Below, piece after piece: positions 49,928 through 62,190 of a stretch of 64,000 nucleotides of DNA (the first letter of the stretch is position 1; each line of letters opens with the position of its first letter). The notes beneath the pieces were generated by a model, which saw only the letters and a program-made list of their open reading frames with translations, was not told the origin of the DNA and searched no databases. The stretch covers positions 45,724,698 to 45,788,697 of the forward strand of contig JALGQZ010000011.1 in the NCBI GenBank assembly GCA_023105745.1, read 5' to 3'. A program made the position numbers and the translations under genes. This DNA comes from Austropuccinia psidii. Lineage: Eukaryota; Basidiomycota; Pucciniomycetes; Pucciniales; Sphaerophragmiaceae.

Positions 49928-52116
49928 ACTGGAATCATATCAAATAATTTGAATAAAACTCGGGACCTCTTTATAAGCTGTGTGACAAGGATACAGTATT
50001 TGAAATGACTTTTGATAGGTTCAAAGGCTTTGAATACCTGAGAAAAGCCTTAACCACTGCTCCACTTCTGCTAATGACAGATGTTAAGATAGCTTCTGAG
50101 ATTTAAATTGAGACATCAGGAAATGGGCTAGGGGCTTCACCTCATCAATTCCAAATCATACATTACAAATCTGTGGAAGAAACCATATTTATCATATCTA
50201 GGAAAATAAAACCAACTTAGGGCAAATATTGATAAAGTCAGAGGGAATTTCTATGTCTTTTTTGGTCCTTAGAAAAAATTGATTATTTCCTTGAAGTATT
50301 GTTTTTGAATTTACAACATATTTTACTTTTTTAAAATCGCTTCTAACCATCAAAACCCCCAACAGACATATGATCAGATGGAAAATAGCCATACAGGAAT
50401 ATAGATGAAATATGACCATTTTACATAAAGATGAAAATATTCACAAAAATGCAGATGGACTAAGCATATGTCCATTACTGAATGATATCTAGAATCCTGC
50501 TTGTGTTCCAGAAGAATATTCTCCACAAATCTCAATAGAAGAAATTAGTGTTATAAATTTAAATAACACCTTCTTTGAAGAAGTAAGTAGCAGCTATACT
50601 AAAGATAATAATTGCAGAATCTTAGTAAAATTACTTTCTAAGGATTATAGAGATAACACCTTGAAACATTCCTTGGATAAAATATCTATAAGGTAATATC
50701 ATTAAGGAATATTTCACTTATGTTATGGAATAATCTACCATAGAATAAAGTACACCTGTGCTATTACAATAGTAGTTAGGTCTTTAATAAATATTGCACT
50801 GAAATAATGACATGATATCCCATTTTCAGGAAATATTTCTGAGAATATGACAAGAGAATATATCAAGAACTGAATATGGTGGCCAATGTGGCAGAAGGAT
50901 GTTTCAGAATACTAAAAAACCTGTGAAAGATGTCAAAAGGCCAGTAAATACACAGGAAAAGGCCGTAGAAATATGACTAAATCCAAGAACCCAGTAGTAC
51001 TTGGGAAATTGTCCATATGGATTGGTAACTGGTCTACCACCAGGAGGTGATAGAAACTATAATGCCTGCCTAGTGATTTTTTACATATTCAGTAGGACTC
51101 CAATCTTTTTAACATGTCACAAAGATGATACATCCATGATTATAGCTCTTCTATTATGGAATAGAGTACTATAATGGACTGTTATATTTACAAAAATTAT
51201 TAGTGTCAGAGATCCTAAGTTTACCTCAGCACTATGTAAAAATCTTTACCAATTATTTGGGACCAAATTCTCCTTCTCTACAGCTTACCACCCACAAACT
51301 GATGGCTTAGCTAACAGAATGATCTAGAACTTGGAAGGCATGTTCAGACAATTTTGTGCATATAGCTTAGAGCTCAAAAATTTTGATGTATTTACCAATT
51401 ATTCTTTTACCCTTTACCTGCACTGGGACTAGCATAAAGAACATCTATTCATTCCAGTACCAATCAAACTCCTGCTATTCTAGACAACGTATGGAATTCC
51501 AGACTACCCCAATATCTTTTGAGGAAAGATTTAGTTGAGATAAATCCCACATAAGCTAGGGTAAAAGGAATACTAAACAAATATAGGAAGAATGCAGTGA
51601 GATGAAAGGAGGACTAACTTTCATATACCAAATACAAATGGGATAAGTCCTATGCTACTCAAGACTTAAAGGTAGGAGACCTGGTACTTGCACCCACTAC
51701 CAATGTCAATAAAATCAAAGTATGAAAAATCTTAAATACTCCTTTTCAGGACCTTTTGTCATTAAGGCCCTTCATGAAGAAAATGCTGTTGAAGTAGGAT
51801 TATCTGAAGATCTTAGTAATAAGCATCCTACATTTCCAGTAAGCTTGAAAAACCTTACAAAGCTGGTGATTCTGAAAAATTAACCTTAAGGAACAAAGTT
51901 CCCCAGCATATACCTCCTTTTGAAAAATCTTATCCTCAGAAAATCACTCAAGTTCTAAAAGAAAGAAAAATGAGGACTAAAAAAGTGAGGGAATACCTTG
52001 TCAGATACAGTGATCCAGCTTGTGAAAATGAATATTTATCAGAAAAGAGCATACCTGAAGCTACCAAACTTCTAAGAAGGCTCAAAAACACTAGAAATAG
52101 AAATATTACAAAGTAA
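49928..52116 (+). pseudogene. Old gypsy pol remnant, part 2: RNase H, integrase, chromodomain-like end
   Basis: The remnant resumes as NHIK after the younger insert. It then shows PLYKLCD (49,961), LTTAPLLLM (50,050), a RNase H remnant (about 50,100-50,470), an integrase zinc region (about 50,870-50,950), PPGGDRN (51,036), [15 protein letters not shown] sequence in broken form (51,205) and [10 protein letters not shown] (51,285; the relative has DGLAE, so the catalytic Glu position reads Asn). The end VREYLVRYSD...LLRRLKN (51,985-52,090) matches the chromodomain-like tail. Stops occur throughout. Confidence 0.85.
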
Positions 52117-52123
52117 TATTTTT

Positions 52124-52137
52124 GTAGGGGGAGGTAA
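52124..52137 (+). other. Polypurine tract, old gypsy
   Basis: GTAGGGGGAGGTAA immediately precedes the TGTCAGCC start of the 3' LTR. Confidence 0.7.
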
Positions 52138-53834
52138 TGTCAGCCTTAGAGGTATTTCCATAAACCCAAAAGACCACAAAAAATCAATCAATTTATAATT
52201 TAAAAAAAGAACTTTTATTTTTGAATATGAAAGCAAGCTTCATAATGAAAATTTAAAAATCAACTCACATTAAAAATTCAAATTGTAAAGATATAGATCT
52301 ACACGGAATAATAAATTAAAAATAAAGCTTTATCAAAAATATTAAAATTGGAATATTTTTTGGAAAGAAGTTAATAAAAACTATCAAAAAAATCCAATAA
52401 ATAGAGGTATGAAAAAATATTCCACTGTTAGATTCCTCATAAAAAATAATGTGGGGTCACCTCTGGGTGAAAATTCTGTACCTCCATGCTAAATAGGCTT
52501 AAGTTAAGGTTTTAGTATTTTCTGTATTAAAATCTAAAATACTCAAAACTTTAATTTAATTAACACCACATGTGGTGTTATCCATCAAATTTTGTGTTAA
52601 ATTTGAGGTGAGTTGTGCAACTTAGAAGCTATAGGGAATTGAAGTATTTCCAATTTAAATGTCAAAATGTGTATATGTTTTACATAAGTGAATTGGAATT
52701 TGCATATGTGGAAGTAATAATTACAGCTTTATACTGTAAATTTTCAATTGAATTTCACATTATGAGGAATTAGATAAAACAATAAATTGGAAAGATTAAT
52801 TCTGAGGGGGTGAAAGGAATATTGGCTCCAAGGGTGCTGTACTACCTCAAATTCCTTTCTTACTGGCATGGGATGTTGAAATTCATGAAAAGGTTGATTG
52901 CTTTTGGCCTGGAATTGAGTCACAGGGTTTGTGACTCAATTGATAATAAGGTTTTGATCCCAAACAGGGAAGCTTTAACTGTTTCCAAGAGGGTAAAGCT
53001 ACCTATAATTCAGAAAGCCGTAATAAAACAAGTTTCAACTGATTTTGAAGTCTCTTACACATATTCTGACGTGTTTTGATAGCTATAAAGGAACTATTAA
53101 CACAGAAATGGCCAAAAGCAGACCATTTTTTGGTCCAAAAAAGGGTTCAACAATTCCATAATTGGATTTTCTCTTGTCAGTGTTTTTCTTATTGCTTATT
53201 ATATTGAGTTTTACTTTTGGAGTGAGAGAAATGGTGGCTTTAACAGAATCTGTCCTTTACCCCATTTTTCTCTTCATGATAGCATTTCTTCCTTTTATAA
53301 TTACTTTAAAGACTGTTAAACAAATCAATAAAAGGTTTCAACAACCATTTTTAAATCATTTAAAACCCTTCAACCATGCAAAAAATTCTTATAATAATTT
53401 TTTTGTAACTCTTATAATCATTTTCACCCTTGAACCACCCCAAAAGTTAATTAAAGCATCTTTCATCACTGTTAACATTTTCAATTTGTTTCCAAATGCA
53501 CTCTGGGCACTTTTGAGTATTTTTCTCTATGATATTTTCTTAGAGACTCTTGTCTTAAACTTATTTTACACAGTTCTTTTCCCAATTAATTCCAATTGAA
53601 ATTTCTCTTGAAGAAATTTCTTTTGTAGCCATAAATATCTTGTTTAGAGTATTTTTTGGATAAATCTTTATAATATTATTTTTTCATACTAAAGAATTAA
53701 AAATAATAATTTTTGGAATTTCTTCTCTGAAAACTGAGAAAATTTAGCTTTTTTAATTGAATTTTATCTTATAAAAATTTTTAGGACAGGAAGATTACTT
53801 GATTTTAATCAAAGATTCATATCCACACCTTACA
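52138..53834 (+). repeat. 3' LTR of the old gypsy element
   Basis: The LTR starts TGTCAGCCTTAGAGG and ends CACACCTTACA, so both TG and CA ends are kept. It matches the 5' LTR along its length with many substitutions and indels. It contains the 20-bp palindrome TAACACCACATGTGGTGTTA (52,561-52,580). A hydrophobic frame of about 145 codons at 53,162-53,599 is not open in the 5' LTR and is probably chance. Confidence 0.88.
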
Positions 53835-56800
53835 CATTTCCTTCAAAGTTTCTAAAGGTGACTTTATGGAACCATTAGCAAGATCTATTTCTCATAATAA
53901 GACTCATTTTTCAAAATCTAAATGAGAGGAGGATATTAGATTTTATGATCAGTTCAACCTTTGATCCAGAATATTTTTTATATACTTATTCAATTGGTGC
54001 AAGAGTAATTTATTTTGTGGAATTTTATTTTAATCTTTCAGATGGGTATCCATGTGAGCTACTTACAGCTAGATCATTTTTAGGTGTATGTCTATTTTTA
54101 CCATTGTTTATGATATTTTTGGTCTCATTCTTTACATCAGGATTTAGGTAACAGGCTGAAAGAATCTATATTATTTTTACAAAATTAGTTCAAAGAAAAT
54201 TAATAGATCAGATATTACATTGAAAATAAAACATCTTTTGAGAAAAACAAAATTTATAGAAAATAAAATTCCTCAACCAAGGCATTTTGAAGAATAAAAA
54301 CTTAAGCTTAGCATATTTTCGCAAAGGAAGGGAATAAAGAGCTTGAATTAAAATTAAAAAAGAAATATTTTGAAAGAAATTAGCCTTTATTAGAACCAGA
54401 TTCTCGTCATAAAATAGCAAATTTGTCATTATATTGATCAATGTTTCATAATTTTTTATGTATTTCTCAAGAAACCTTTTGCATAATATGTTGTAAATAT
54501 TTTAGTATAAATTACAATTCTACTCAGTTGTATGAAATATTACTTAACATCTCTTAAATGGCTATTGTACCAAATTCAATGGAAAGTTTTTTGAAAAAGT
54601 AATTATCAAATAATATCAAAAAATTCAGCCTCAGGATCTCCTAATTATGGGAATAATTACCCTTTTCTAATAAAAATTTTCACCCCTTACTTCTGTTATT
54701 TCTTATTTATTTAATACAATAAACATTAAACCTTTTCAAAGTCAATTTATTTCTTTATTTTATTCTTTGTATGCTATGGATTTCAGAATAAATAATGATT
54801 TAAAACAAAGCTCATATATCTCTATCATAATAATTATATATAACATACTCTATATTAATCCCAGAGCTAACTTGGCAGTAAAAGATTCAATTTATTAAAT
54901 ATTTAAGAATTGATAAAAGTGCATTTATTAAATAATTGAGGTAATAGAAAAGAATCAGTTTCCCTTAAAAACATTTAAAACTTTTTTCAAACGAATTTCT
55001 CCAAACTTTTTATTATTCAATTTATAATGTTAGAGGTATAGATAAAAATTCTGAAACAACTAAAAATCCATTGTTGATTATTTTGAAATAAATCCAACCT
55101 AATGAGTATAAGTTCAAAATACTGATAAAATATAAAAGGAATCATTTCAATAAAATTTTGACTTGATTTTGGATTTTGAACAAGATTTATAAAAGGGAAA
55201 AGCTTAATTCTTAACTGATATCATTAACTTAGGAATTCTACCATGTAAAACTGAGGGGAAAAGCTATATTTTAACATTATAATTATTGAATTAACCACAA
55301 TAGAGTCTATTTTCACTGAAATTCTATGCAGCTGAGTCTCCAATAAAATAAATTGAGGAGTTGACATATAATTGAAGAGGAAACATCAGAGTTGTTCTAA
55401 TTCTTCTACTAATTTCTCAGGTAGCTGGTACAAGCCAAATTTGTTACAAATTTATAGCAAAACATTGTAAAGAGGGATATTTATCTAGAACAACTAGGAA
55501 GAATTGAGAATTTTTTTTATAATTTTAAGAAAATCTTAAAATATATTTGGAATTATAAAGATTAATGAAAAAAGAATGAATATAAAAGAATAATTAAGAA
55601 TCTTTTAGAAGAAATGAAAAGATCAATTAATCAGAGCTAAAATTTAATAGCCTAAAAATACAGTATACACCAGATATTTACAATTTACAAATACAATATA
55701 CAAAGTGGGAGTTATATTAAATTTAAGTTCAAAGGATAGCCATAAGCTTAAATTGAAAAGATAAATCCAAATCTTAAGTATACAAAGTTCAATATAGATC
55801 ACAAATATATTACACACTTAGACTCACAGCTCCCAATTTGATTTCATAGATATCACATGTAGAGGCTTACAGATTGTAGTCAAATATCTTGAAGTAGGAA
55901 TATACACTACACCGCCACATGTAAACTATAATTTAACCTTAATATAATGCACTTTATCTGGATGTACATATGATAAGATGCAATAACAGCTATTATAAAA
56001 AGGGATTTTGATTGAGAATTTGAAAACATACATAGTTTCTGTAAATTATAGCATTAGTAACCAAAAATGAATTGCAGGAAAGAAGAACTAAAGCAACAGA
56101 TTTTCCTCACCTCAATGAAATTATAATAAATCTCTCAAGGATATGAAAGAGAACTATAATTTCTTTTTCACAATAAATTGGATTACTCAGAATAAGAAAA
56201 CTAAAATTTCATAATTTTTAATAAGAATGAAGAAATATCTTCATTAAATGACACCAATTTCAAATAAAACACCAGTAAAATTACGTCAAATATTTTTATT
56301 TAAAATGGAATTTGTAATAAAAATAGAGAAGCAAAAGAATACCTTCTTAGCATTTATTCAAATTTGAGAAAATTTAATACAGCCAAAAGCTAGTTTACTT
56401 TCAAAAATCTGTATTTCATCCAATTTCTTCATTAAAAAAACCTCTCACCCAAAATTGTAAGCTTTGAAGATTATATAAATCTTATGAAAAAAGAATCATC
56501 AGCTCAATCATCACAATTATATAATGTTCTTGGAATAAATTTAACTATTTTCTCCACTTTCTACATATAGAAAAAAGTCAAAAACAAAATTGAACTAGAT
56601 TATTTTAATTACGATGATAAGGAGTAAATCACAACAAAAAAATTATCTTAATTATTTCATTTAGCCTTGAGAAGAAATTCTGAATTGATAAAAATAACAC
56701 AAAATCATACCAATGAAGAATAACTAATTTGCCCTTCAAGGTCAAAAATTCATAAATAAAGATCCTCTACCCAAAATTTTACCAATTATATCAAAATAAG

Positions 56801-58506
56801 CTACCAAATTACAAAATAACAACAAATATTCATCTACCAGAATATCTAGAAGGACATTAGTACTATATTGATGAAAATATCAGTTTCTTTATCTGATCAA
56901 GATAAATAGTAGCTATTCTGAATGAATAATCAAGCAAATTAATGTAACTTCTATTAGAATCTTAATTTTAGTTAGAATAAAGAACGAAAAGAAATATTTC
57001 CTATTATTATTATTGAACTTTTATCATCTTATATTGAATATGATATTAGGCTTAGTGAACTGAACTTTAAAAAAAAAATATTTAATATATTTTATAATGA
57101 TATATCTTACCAAAAGAAATTTATTGGTATTTAATTTATTTAAAAATATTTTTCTAATTAATATTTATTGTACTATATTATGATTAATATTTCTGATATT
57201 AATTACTCATAAGCTTTTTTTATTTTTTAAAAAAATAAATCTTATTTTATTTTATGATTTTATGTAATTTAACTATTAAATCTTGATTAAAGTGAAAAAG
57301 AATGATTTTTTAACTAATCGTTGTTGAAAAATTATAAAGCTTAAAAGTAACATAAAACAAAATAATTTCATCTAAAAATTATTGCTTTATTTTATCCTAA
57401 AATGTTTTATTCCTGTACCAATTCATATTAACAAACCAAATTATTTCAATTTTCATTTTCTTAAAGGAAAAAAAAAGATGTAAAATATGATTAATTATAC
57501 TTTTATAAAGAAAATCAGAAGAATACAAAGGGATATTACTGACGGACTATCTCTAATTAAATCTATAAATAAGATTTATTGTTAATATTAACCTCATTTT
57601 ACTATTGAAAACAGAATAAATTTCTCTTCATAATTCCCCAAACCAAAAAAATATAAGAATACTTTTGAAAATGAATAATAATATCATTAACTAATTAGAT
57701 AATTGAATAAGAGTAACAGTAGTGATTTTTGTGGGAAGAGTTGTAGGAGTAATACTTATAATGAAAGGTTTAGGGTATAAATTGAAGCTTAATTTCAAAA
57801 TTAATGTGGTAATATTATGATTTAATAAGCTTAATTGAGTAAAAAAAGAGATATTTATACTTAAAACCAAAACCAGCTCCTTGAAAAATGAATTAAAATA
57901 AAGAGACATTAGTTAATTATCATTTTAGTTTGAATATATAACACCAAAATTAAAATAAGCAGATTAAATATAATCATTAAGTTTATTTAATTTCAATTTT
58001 CATTTGGCATATATCTTTTAGTAGGAGTAAAAATAAGATTCTTAGTTTTTAATAATTATTAGTTTAAGATTTGGTTTTGTGGAATTATTTTGAAAGAATT
58101 AGTTTAATTTTTAATGAGTTTTATTTAATATTTAATTTAAAACTAAGAATAGATATTTAGTTTTAGGTATAAGTGCTTTACAGCTCATAAAATAAAAATT
58201 ACCTCTTATGTAAAAAATTAAAAAAAATATAAATAAGCCTATATATTTTTCTTATTTTTAATATGGAATTTAGTATTATTAAATAATATTGTAGATAGTA
58301 AATCTATCTGGATAAAATATAAATTACTCATAAATAATACCAACTACTTATTTGTAAGAACATAAAAACATATAATATAATTCAACACATTTATGGCTTT
58401 TTCTGGGTATATATATCTAGGCTGAACTCCAAAAATAGTTCAAGTGATATGAATTGTTTTATCTAACATAAAAGATTCTTATTTTTGAGGTTCCAAAAAC
58501 ATTTAA
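53835..58506. other. AT-rich stretch without a supported gene
   Basis: Apart from short AT-biased frames I see nothing identifiable. It is the right flank of the old gypsy insertion and compositionally resembles the left flank. Confidence 0.55.
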
Positions 58507-58846
58507 TGTAACACACCATGTGTAAGGCTCACAATGATTTATAAGATCTTGGATGTAAATGTCATATTGCCACATGTTAAAAAACTTCTTTAAACTTTGA
58601 AAAACTCAAAGTACCTAGTTTTGGAGGAACAATTAAATTCCCCAAAAGTTATAAATAGATATCTTTCCTCCTTGTTCCTAGACATAGGCTCATAAAAAAA
58701 TAACATATTATAGTATTTTCACCAATTACAATATGAACTAACTTCCCTGAAATTTCCTTATTAACCAAGCTCATCAGCATTTTCGGAATTTTTTATATCT
58801 GAAAGATTTTAAACCTTTATCTTTATTACCTTATAAATTTGTTTCA
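58507..58846. mobile_element. Probable solo LTR, 340 bp
   Basis: The segment starts TGTAACACACCATGTG and ends TTTCA, and is flanked on both sides by TTTAA (58,502-58,506 and 58,847-58,851). A TATA-like TATAAATAG lies near 58,650, followed by a pyrimidine-rich stretch suitable for transcription start. TG...CA ends, size, TATA box and a 5-bp duplication fit a solo LTR. The duplication is pure AT, so chance is a real risk. No partner LTR is in the window, so orientation rests on the TATA box only. Confidence 0.5.
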
Positions 58847-59157
58847 TTTAATATACCCATTTTTGTATTATATCAGTAGAGCTGACTCATTAAATTTCTT
58901 TAATAAGAGTACTTGGAATCTTATTCATATTATTCTATATTATTTTTTTTTCATTTCTTATATCCATATCTTTATAATAATTCCTCATTATTTAAGATAA
59001 ATAAAATTTCATAAACTTCTTATCATTAATTTTAGCTACTATAGTTTTTAAATTATTAATAAATAAATTTAATTTATTATTTATAATTCTTATATTCAGA
59101 ATATTAGATAGAATTATAAAAAGAAAAAAAATTAGTTTGGTCCTTTTAGTTATATTA

Positions 59158-59310
59158 GGTGGTGTCAAAGTCACCAAATCCCGCCTTAAAATAACATGGG
59201 ATTTGGACCCCAAATCCCAACACTACATCCCAGGTTTTTTATGTGTAAATCCCATGGCATTTTAACTGAGTCCCCTGGTATTTTGACCAAATCCCATGCA
59301 TCTGGGATTT
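59158..59310. repeat. Subterminal CCAAATCCCATG repeats at the putative Harbinger left end
   Basis: Variants of CCAAATCCCATG occur in both orientations about six times, for example CATGGGATTTGG (59,198), CCCAAATCCCA, TAAATCCCATGG and CCAAATCCCATGCATCTGGG (59,280). GTGTCAAAGTCACC at the very edge is itself a partial inverted repeat. Such clusters are typical of transposon ends. Confidence 0.55.
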
Positions 59311-59473
59311 CAGCTTGAAACCTAACCCAAATTAGTACTCACAATTCATACCTGCACAACATATTCTTCTACACTCCATTTTGGACAATCTGACCTAACA
59401 GCTTACAGTCCATTTATACTTCTTCATCCATATAATAATGCCTTGATCCAAAGCAAGACAAATCAAGACAGAT

Positions 59474-60673
59474 ATGAAGATCACCTCTAGCCTGCCTCAT
59501 CCATCAGGTCACTTAATACGTACAGATTATTTAACCATAATTAATTGGCTTTCAGTCAAAGCCAATTTTGAGTCATTTTTTGGTACTAGTGGTTCAACAT
59601 CTATTGGAAGACCTCCCTCATCAAAGCAGCATGTATTTCAGCTTATGGCGATTGAGGTCAACAAAAAATCACGTAATCGACTAAACCTTAGCTCAAGCAG
59701 CATCCGAGATTTATGGCGAACATATAAAAAGGAATATATGGCAGCAAAAAAAATTGAGAATTTAACTGGGGCTGGAATAACAGAAGAAGATGAGAGTAAA
59801 GGAATAAAGTCAATGAGTGAAAAGCTTGAAAGTATGTGTCCTTGCTATGCTGAAATGGATGTGCTCTTTGGCCACAAGCCCAATGTCACTCTGGTTGCAA
59901 GCTATGATTCACAAGAAAAAGACAGCTTAAATGGTGATGATGATGATGTTTTTCCCAATAAGGTAAGTTATTGTCTCTTCCTTTTTTACCTGTGATAATT
60001 AAAGTTCATGTGCTTTTTAAAGGAGAATAATGGATTGGAATAACCTCTCAATCTTGTTCCTTTGGTTCATAATGAAGATGACTTGGTTCAAGCAGAAAAC
60101 CTTCAAGATGAATCAGTAAGTATGTTTAAGCCTGATACTTATGAAATCCATTGTTGATTATTTCTCCTTTGAACAGCAAATTAAATCCATAACACATTCA
60201 ACACAAAAGTGTAATCGAGCATTGAAACCCAACTTGAATGACAAGAGTGGCTCTAGGAAAAGGCCAATGGATATTTTTGCACCGACATATGCCAATTTGC
60301 TTGAATCATGGCAAAAGGGTATGTTTTGGACTTATGGCTACTCTTATCAATCCCACTGACTAAATTCATGATTTGTAGCCCGTGGAACCAGTGACAATGC
60401 TCGTTTGGAGTGGGACAGGGAGAGGTGGAATGAAGAGAAAGCAAGCAACGGTTTGAAGAAGTCAAGTTTCAAAAGCAAATGGAGTTCAAGGAGAAGCAAC
60501 ATGCAAAGCAATATGAATTTGAAAAAGAAAAGTGGAATCGTGAATTGTAATTGAAGGAAAATCAATGCCAGATGGATCTCACTATAGTGGCATTGTCATC
60601 AAGCAGGCCAATCGGGGAGCTGGAACGCATTCTGGAATTAATCAATAAAAAAAAACTTAGTACATATATGTAA
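59474..60673 (+). pseudogene. SANT/Myb-like DNA-binding protein of the Harbinger element
   Basis: I infer four exons: 59,474-59,962; 60,023-60,115; 60,177-60,318; 60,379-60,673. They are separated by GT-AG introns of 60, 61 and 60 bp with consistent phases. The N-terminal part, with YLTIINWLSVKANFE, QHVFQLMA and IRDLWRTYKKEYMAAKK, looks like a SANT/Myb-type helical DNA-binding domain of the kind that partners PIF/Harbinger transposases. An Asp/Glu-rich linker follows, then a basic segment (SGSRKRPMD), then a strongly charged coiled-coil region ending in IGELERILELI. Breaks: TAA at 60,041-60,043 in exon 2, a frameshift near 60,445 and TAA at 60,548-60,550. The family resemblance to Austropuccinia proteins is from memory. 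Confidence 0.72.
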
Positions 60674-61521
60674 TGTGATCAATTTATATACGGTGCTTGT
60701 TCAATAAATCTTATGTTTATGTTTAATTATTGATCTTATGTCATGAAATCTAACTCCACTTTATTACCAAAAGGAAACCTCAATGTTTATGCATAATGGG
60801 GGCACCAAATTGCAATTTCAATTTCATATGACATTTATTTGCAATTTCGGGCAGATTTGAAAATTGGGGCAAGTTTTGCATTGAGAATTTATATGAAGTC
60901 TGTTCAAAAATCAAATTCAATGACGGCTTTTTTCCTTTTTTATGAAAATGTCATTTTATGGGTTTTTTTTAATTTTTTCATCTTTTTCTATATTTTTTTT
61001 TAATTTAATGGTTATTTTTTTATTTTGAAGGGTTTCAACTTTTAATTGGGAAGAGTCCCTTGTTTGGTTGATTTTTGATTTTTAATTTTTTTTTTAAAGT
61101 TGATTTTTTCCTTTAATTTCTTTTAATTTATTATTTTCTATTTTTACTGTTCACCCCTCCAATTTAAAAAAAAAAAACACCTTTTTTTTAATTTTTCTTT
61201 TTGAATTTCAAATCTTAAATTTCACTTTTTTTTCATTTTTACTTTTCACCCCTCCCTCTTAAAAAAAATTCACCAATTTTTTTTTATTTTTTTTTTAAAT
61301 TTTATTTTTATATTCTCAATTAATTTTTTTCTAATTTTACTTTTCACCCTTCCCTCTAAAAAAAACCCCAATTTTTTTAAAATTCAGGTAAGTGAATTTC
61401 TCTTCTTTTTGTTTAATCACAACCCTTTTTTGCTAATTCTTTATAATTTTTCTGTAGGTAATTTTCTTTTTGTCTTTTAAAATTTTTTTATTCATTTTTT
61501 TGCACCTCCCAAACTCACCCT
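60674..61521. other. T-rich intergenic region
   Basis: Long runs of T with TTCACCCCTCC motifs occur between the SANT-like gene and the oxygenase. I see no open frame worth calling. CAGGTAAGTG at about 61,385 and TGTAGGTAA at 61,454 look like splice signals and may mark a 5' leader of the oxygenase gene. Confidence 0.4.
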
Positions 61522-61610
61522 CCCATCACCATCATCATCCACAACTCACCCACCCATCACCATCATCATCCACAACTAACCCACCCATCACCATCATCAT
61601 TCATCATCCA
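61522..61610. repeat. 31-bp tandem repeat, C-rich
   Basis: CCCATCACCATCATCATCCA begins at 61,522, 61,553 and 61,584, an exact 31-bp period with a partial third copy. It is the counterpart in position of the larger CACC repeat upstream of oxygenase copy 1. The His/Pro-rich frame through it is a by-product. Confidence 0.8.
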
Positions 61611-61727
61611 CCTCCCAAAACCCCCCACCTCACTAACCCTGGAACCTCCCAAATAGGCTCCTGAGAGGTCCCAGGGCCTGAGGCCTTCAAATCGCGCCAA
61701 ATCGATTCGGCGTTGTTTTACTTCATT

Positions 61728-61763
61728 ATCATTCTAATGGCCCCTAGAGGCCATTAGAATGAT
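61728..61763. repeat. Perfect 15-bp inverted repeat with 6-base loop
   Basis: ATCATTCTAATGGCC (61,728-61,742), CCTAGA, then GGCCATTAGAATGAT (61,749-61,763). A hairpin this perfect stands out from the surrounding T-rich decay. It could form an RNA stem in the leader upstream of the oxygenase. Confidence 0.85.
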
Positions 61764-61789
61764 GATTTTGTTTTTTTTTCAACTATATC

Positions 61790-62160
61790 ATTTAAAAAAA
61801 AAGATACTGATCTTTTTTTTTGTTTTTTTTATTCATTTATTTTATTGCAAAAACCTTTGACTGATCATGATTTTTTTTTTACTGATGTTTTTTTTTTGAT
61901 TTTTTTTAATCATTTATTTTAATTCAAAAATCATTTACTGATAATGATTTTTTTTTGATTTTTTTTAATCATTGACTGATAATCTTTTTTTTAATTCATT
62001 TATTTTAATTGAAAAATAATTTACTGATATTGATATTTTTTTTACTGATGATATTTTTTTTTCCTTTTTTTGAATTTTTGGGATAATCATCATTACTGAC
62101 CCTTGATTTATTTTTTATTTTGATTTTTGTTTCACTTTTTTATTTATTTGTTCATATAGG
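61790..62160. repeat. T-tract/ACTGAT degenerate tandem repeat
   Basis: TTTACTGATnnTGATTTTTTTT and TTTAATCATTTATTTTAATT alternate about five times, giving a ragged repeat of roughly 60-80 bp. It ends at a TATAGGGGAGGATTAA that resembles TTTAGAGGAGGAATAA upstream of oxygenase copy 1. This may be a 3' splice site or a leader element common to both. Confidence 0.5.
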
Positions 62161-62190
62161 GGAGGATTAATTATAATAATTTATTTTGAA

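Larger units (their letters stand above)
19816..53834 (+). mobile_element. Old Ty3/gypsy LTR retrotransposon split by later insertions
   Basis: Homologous LTRs lie at 19,816-21,524 and 52,138-53,834 in the same orientation. Inside, in the correct order, are a candidate primer site, gag remnants (to 24,126), protease and RT remnants (37,808-39,377), RNase H, integrase and chromodomain-like remnants (49,928-52,116) and a purine tract next to the 3' LTR. Two insertions split it: TIR-A copy 3 with its hAT passenger, and the younger gypsy element. Removing both leaves about 9.8 kb, close to the 10.55 kb of the intact relative. The flanking pentamers CCTTT (19,811-19,815) and CATTT (53,835-53,839) look like a target duplication with one change. 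Many stops and frameshifts make it inactive. Confidence 0.88.

Noticed and set aside
53162..53599. 145-codon hydrophobic frame that looks like a membrane protein
   Set aside because: It lies inside the 3' LTR of the old gypsy, begins at a non-ATG codon and is not preserved in the 5' LTR. AT-rich DNA readily gives Leu/Ile/Phe-rich frames.
61470..61664. His/Pro-rich 64-codon frame upstream of oxygenase copy 2
   Set aside because: It is produced by the 31-bp tandem repeat and has no counterpart in copy 1.
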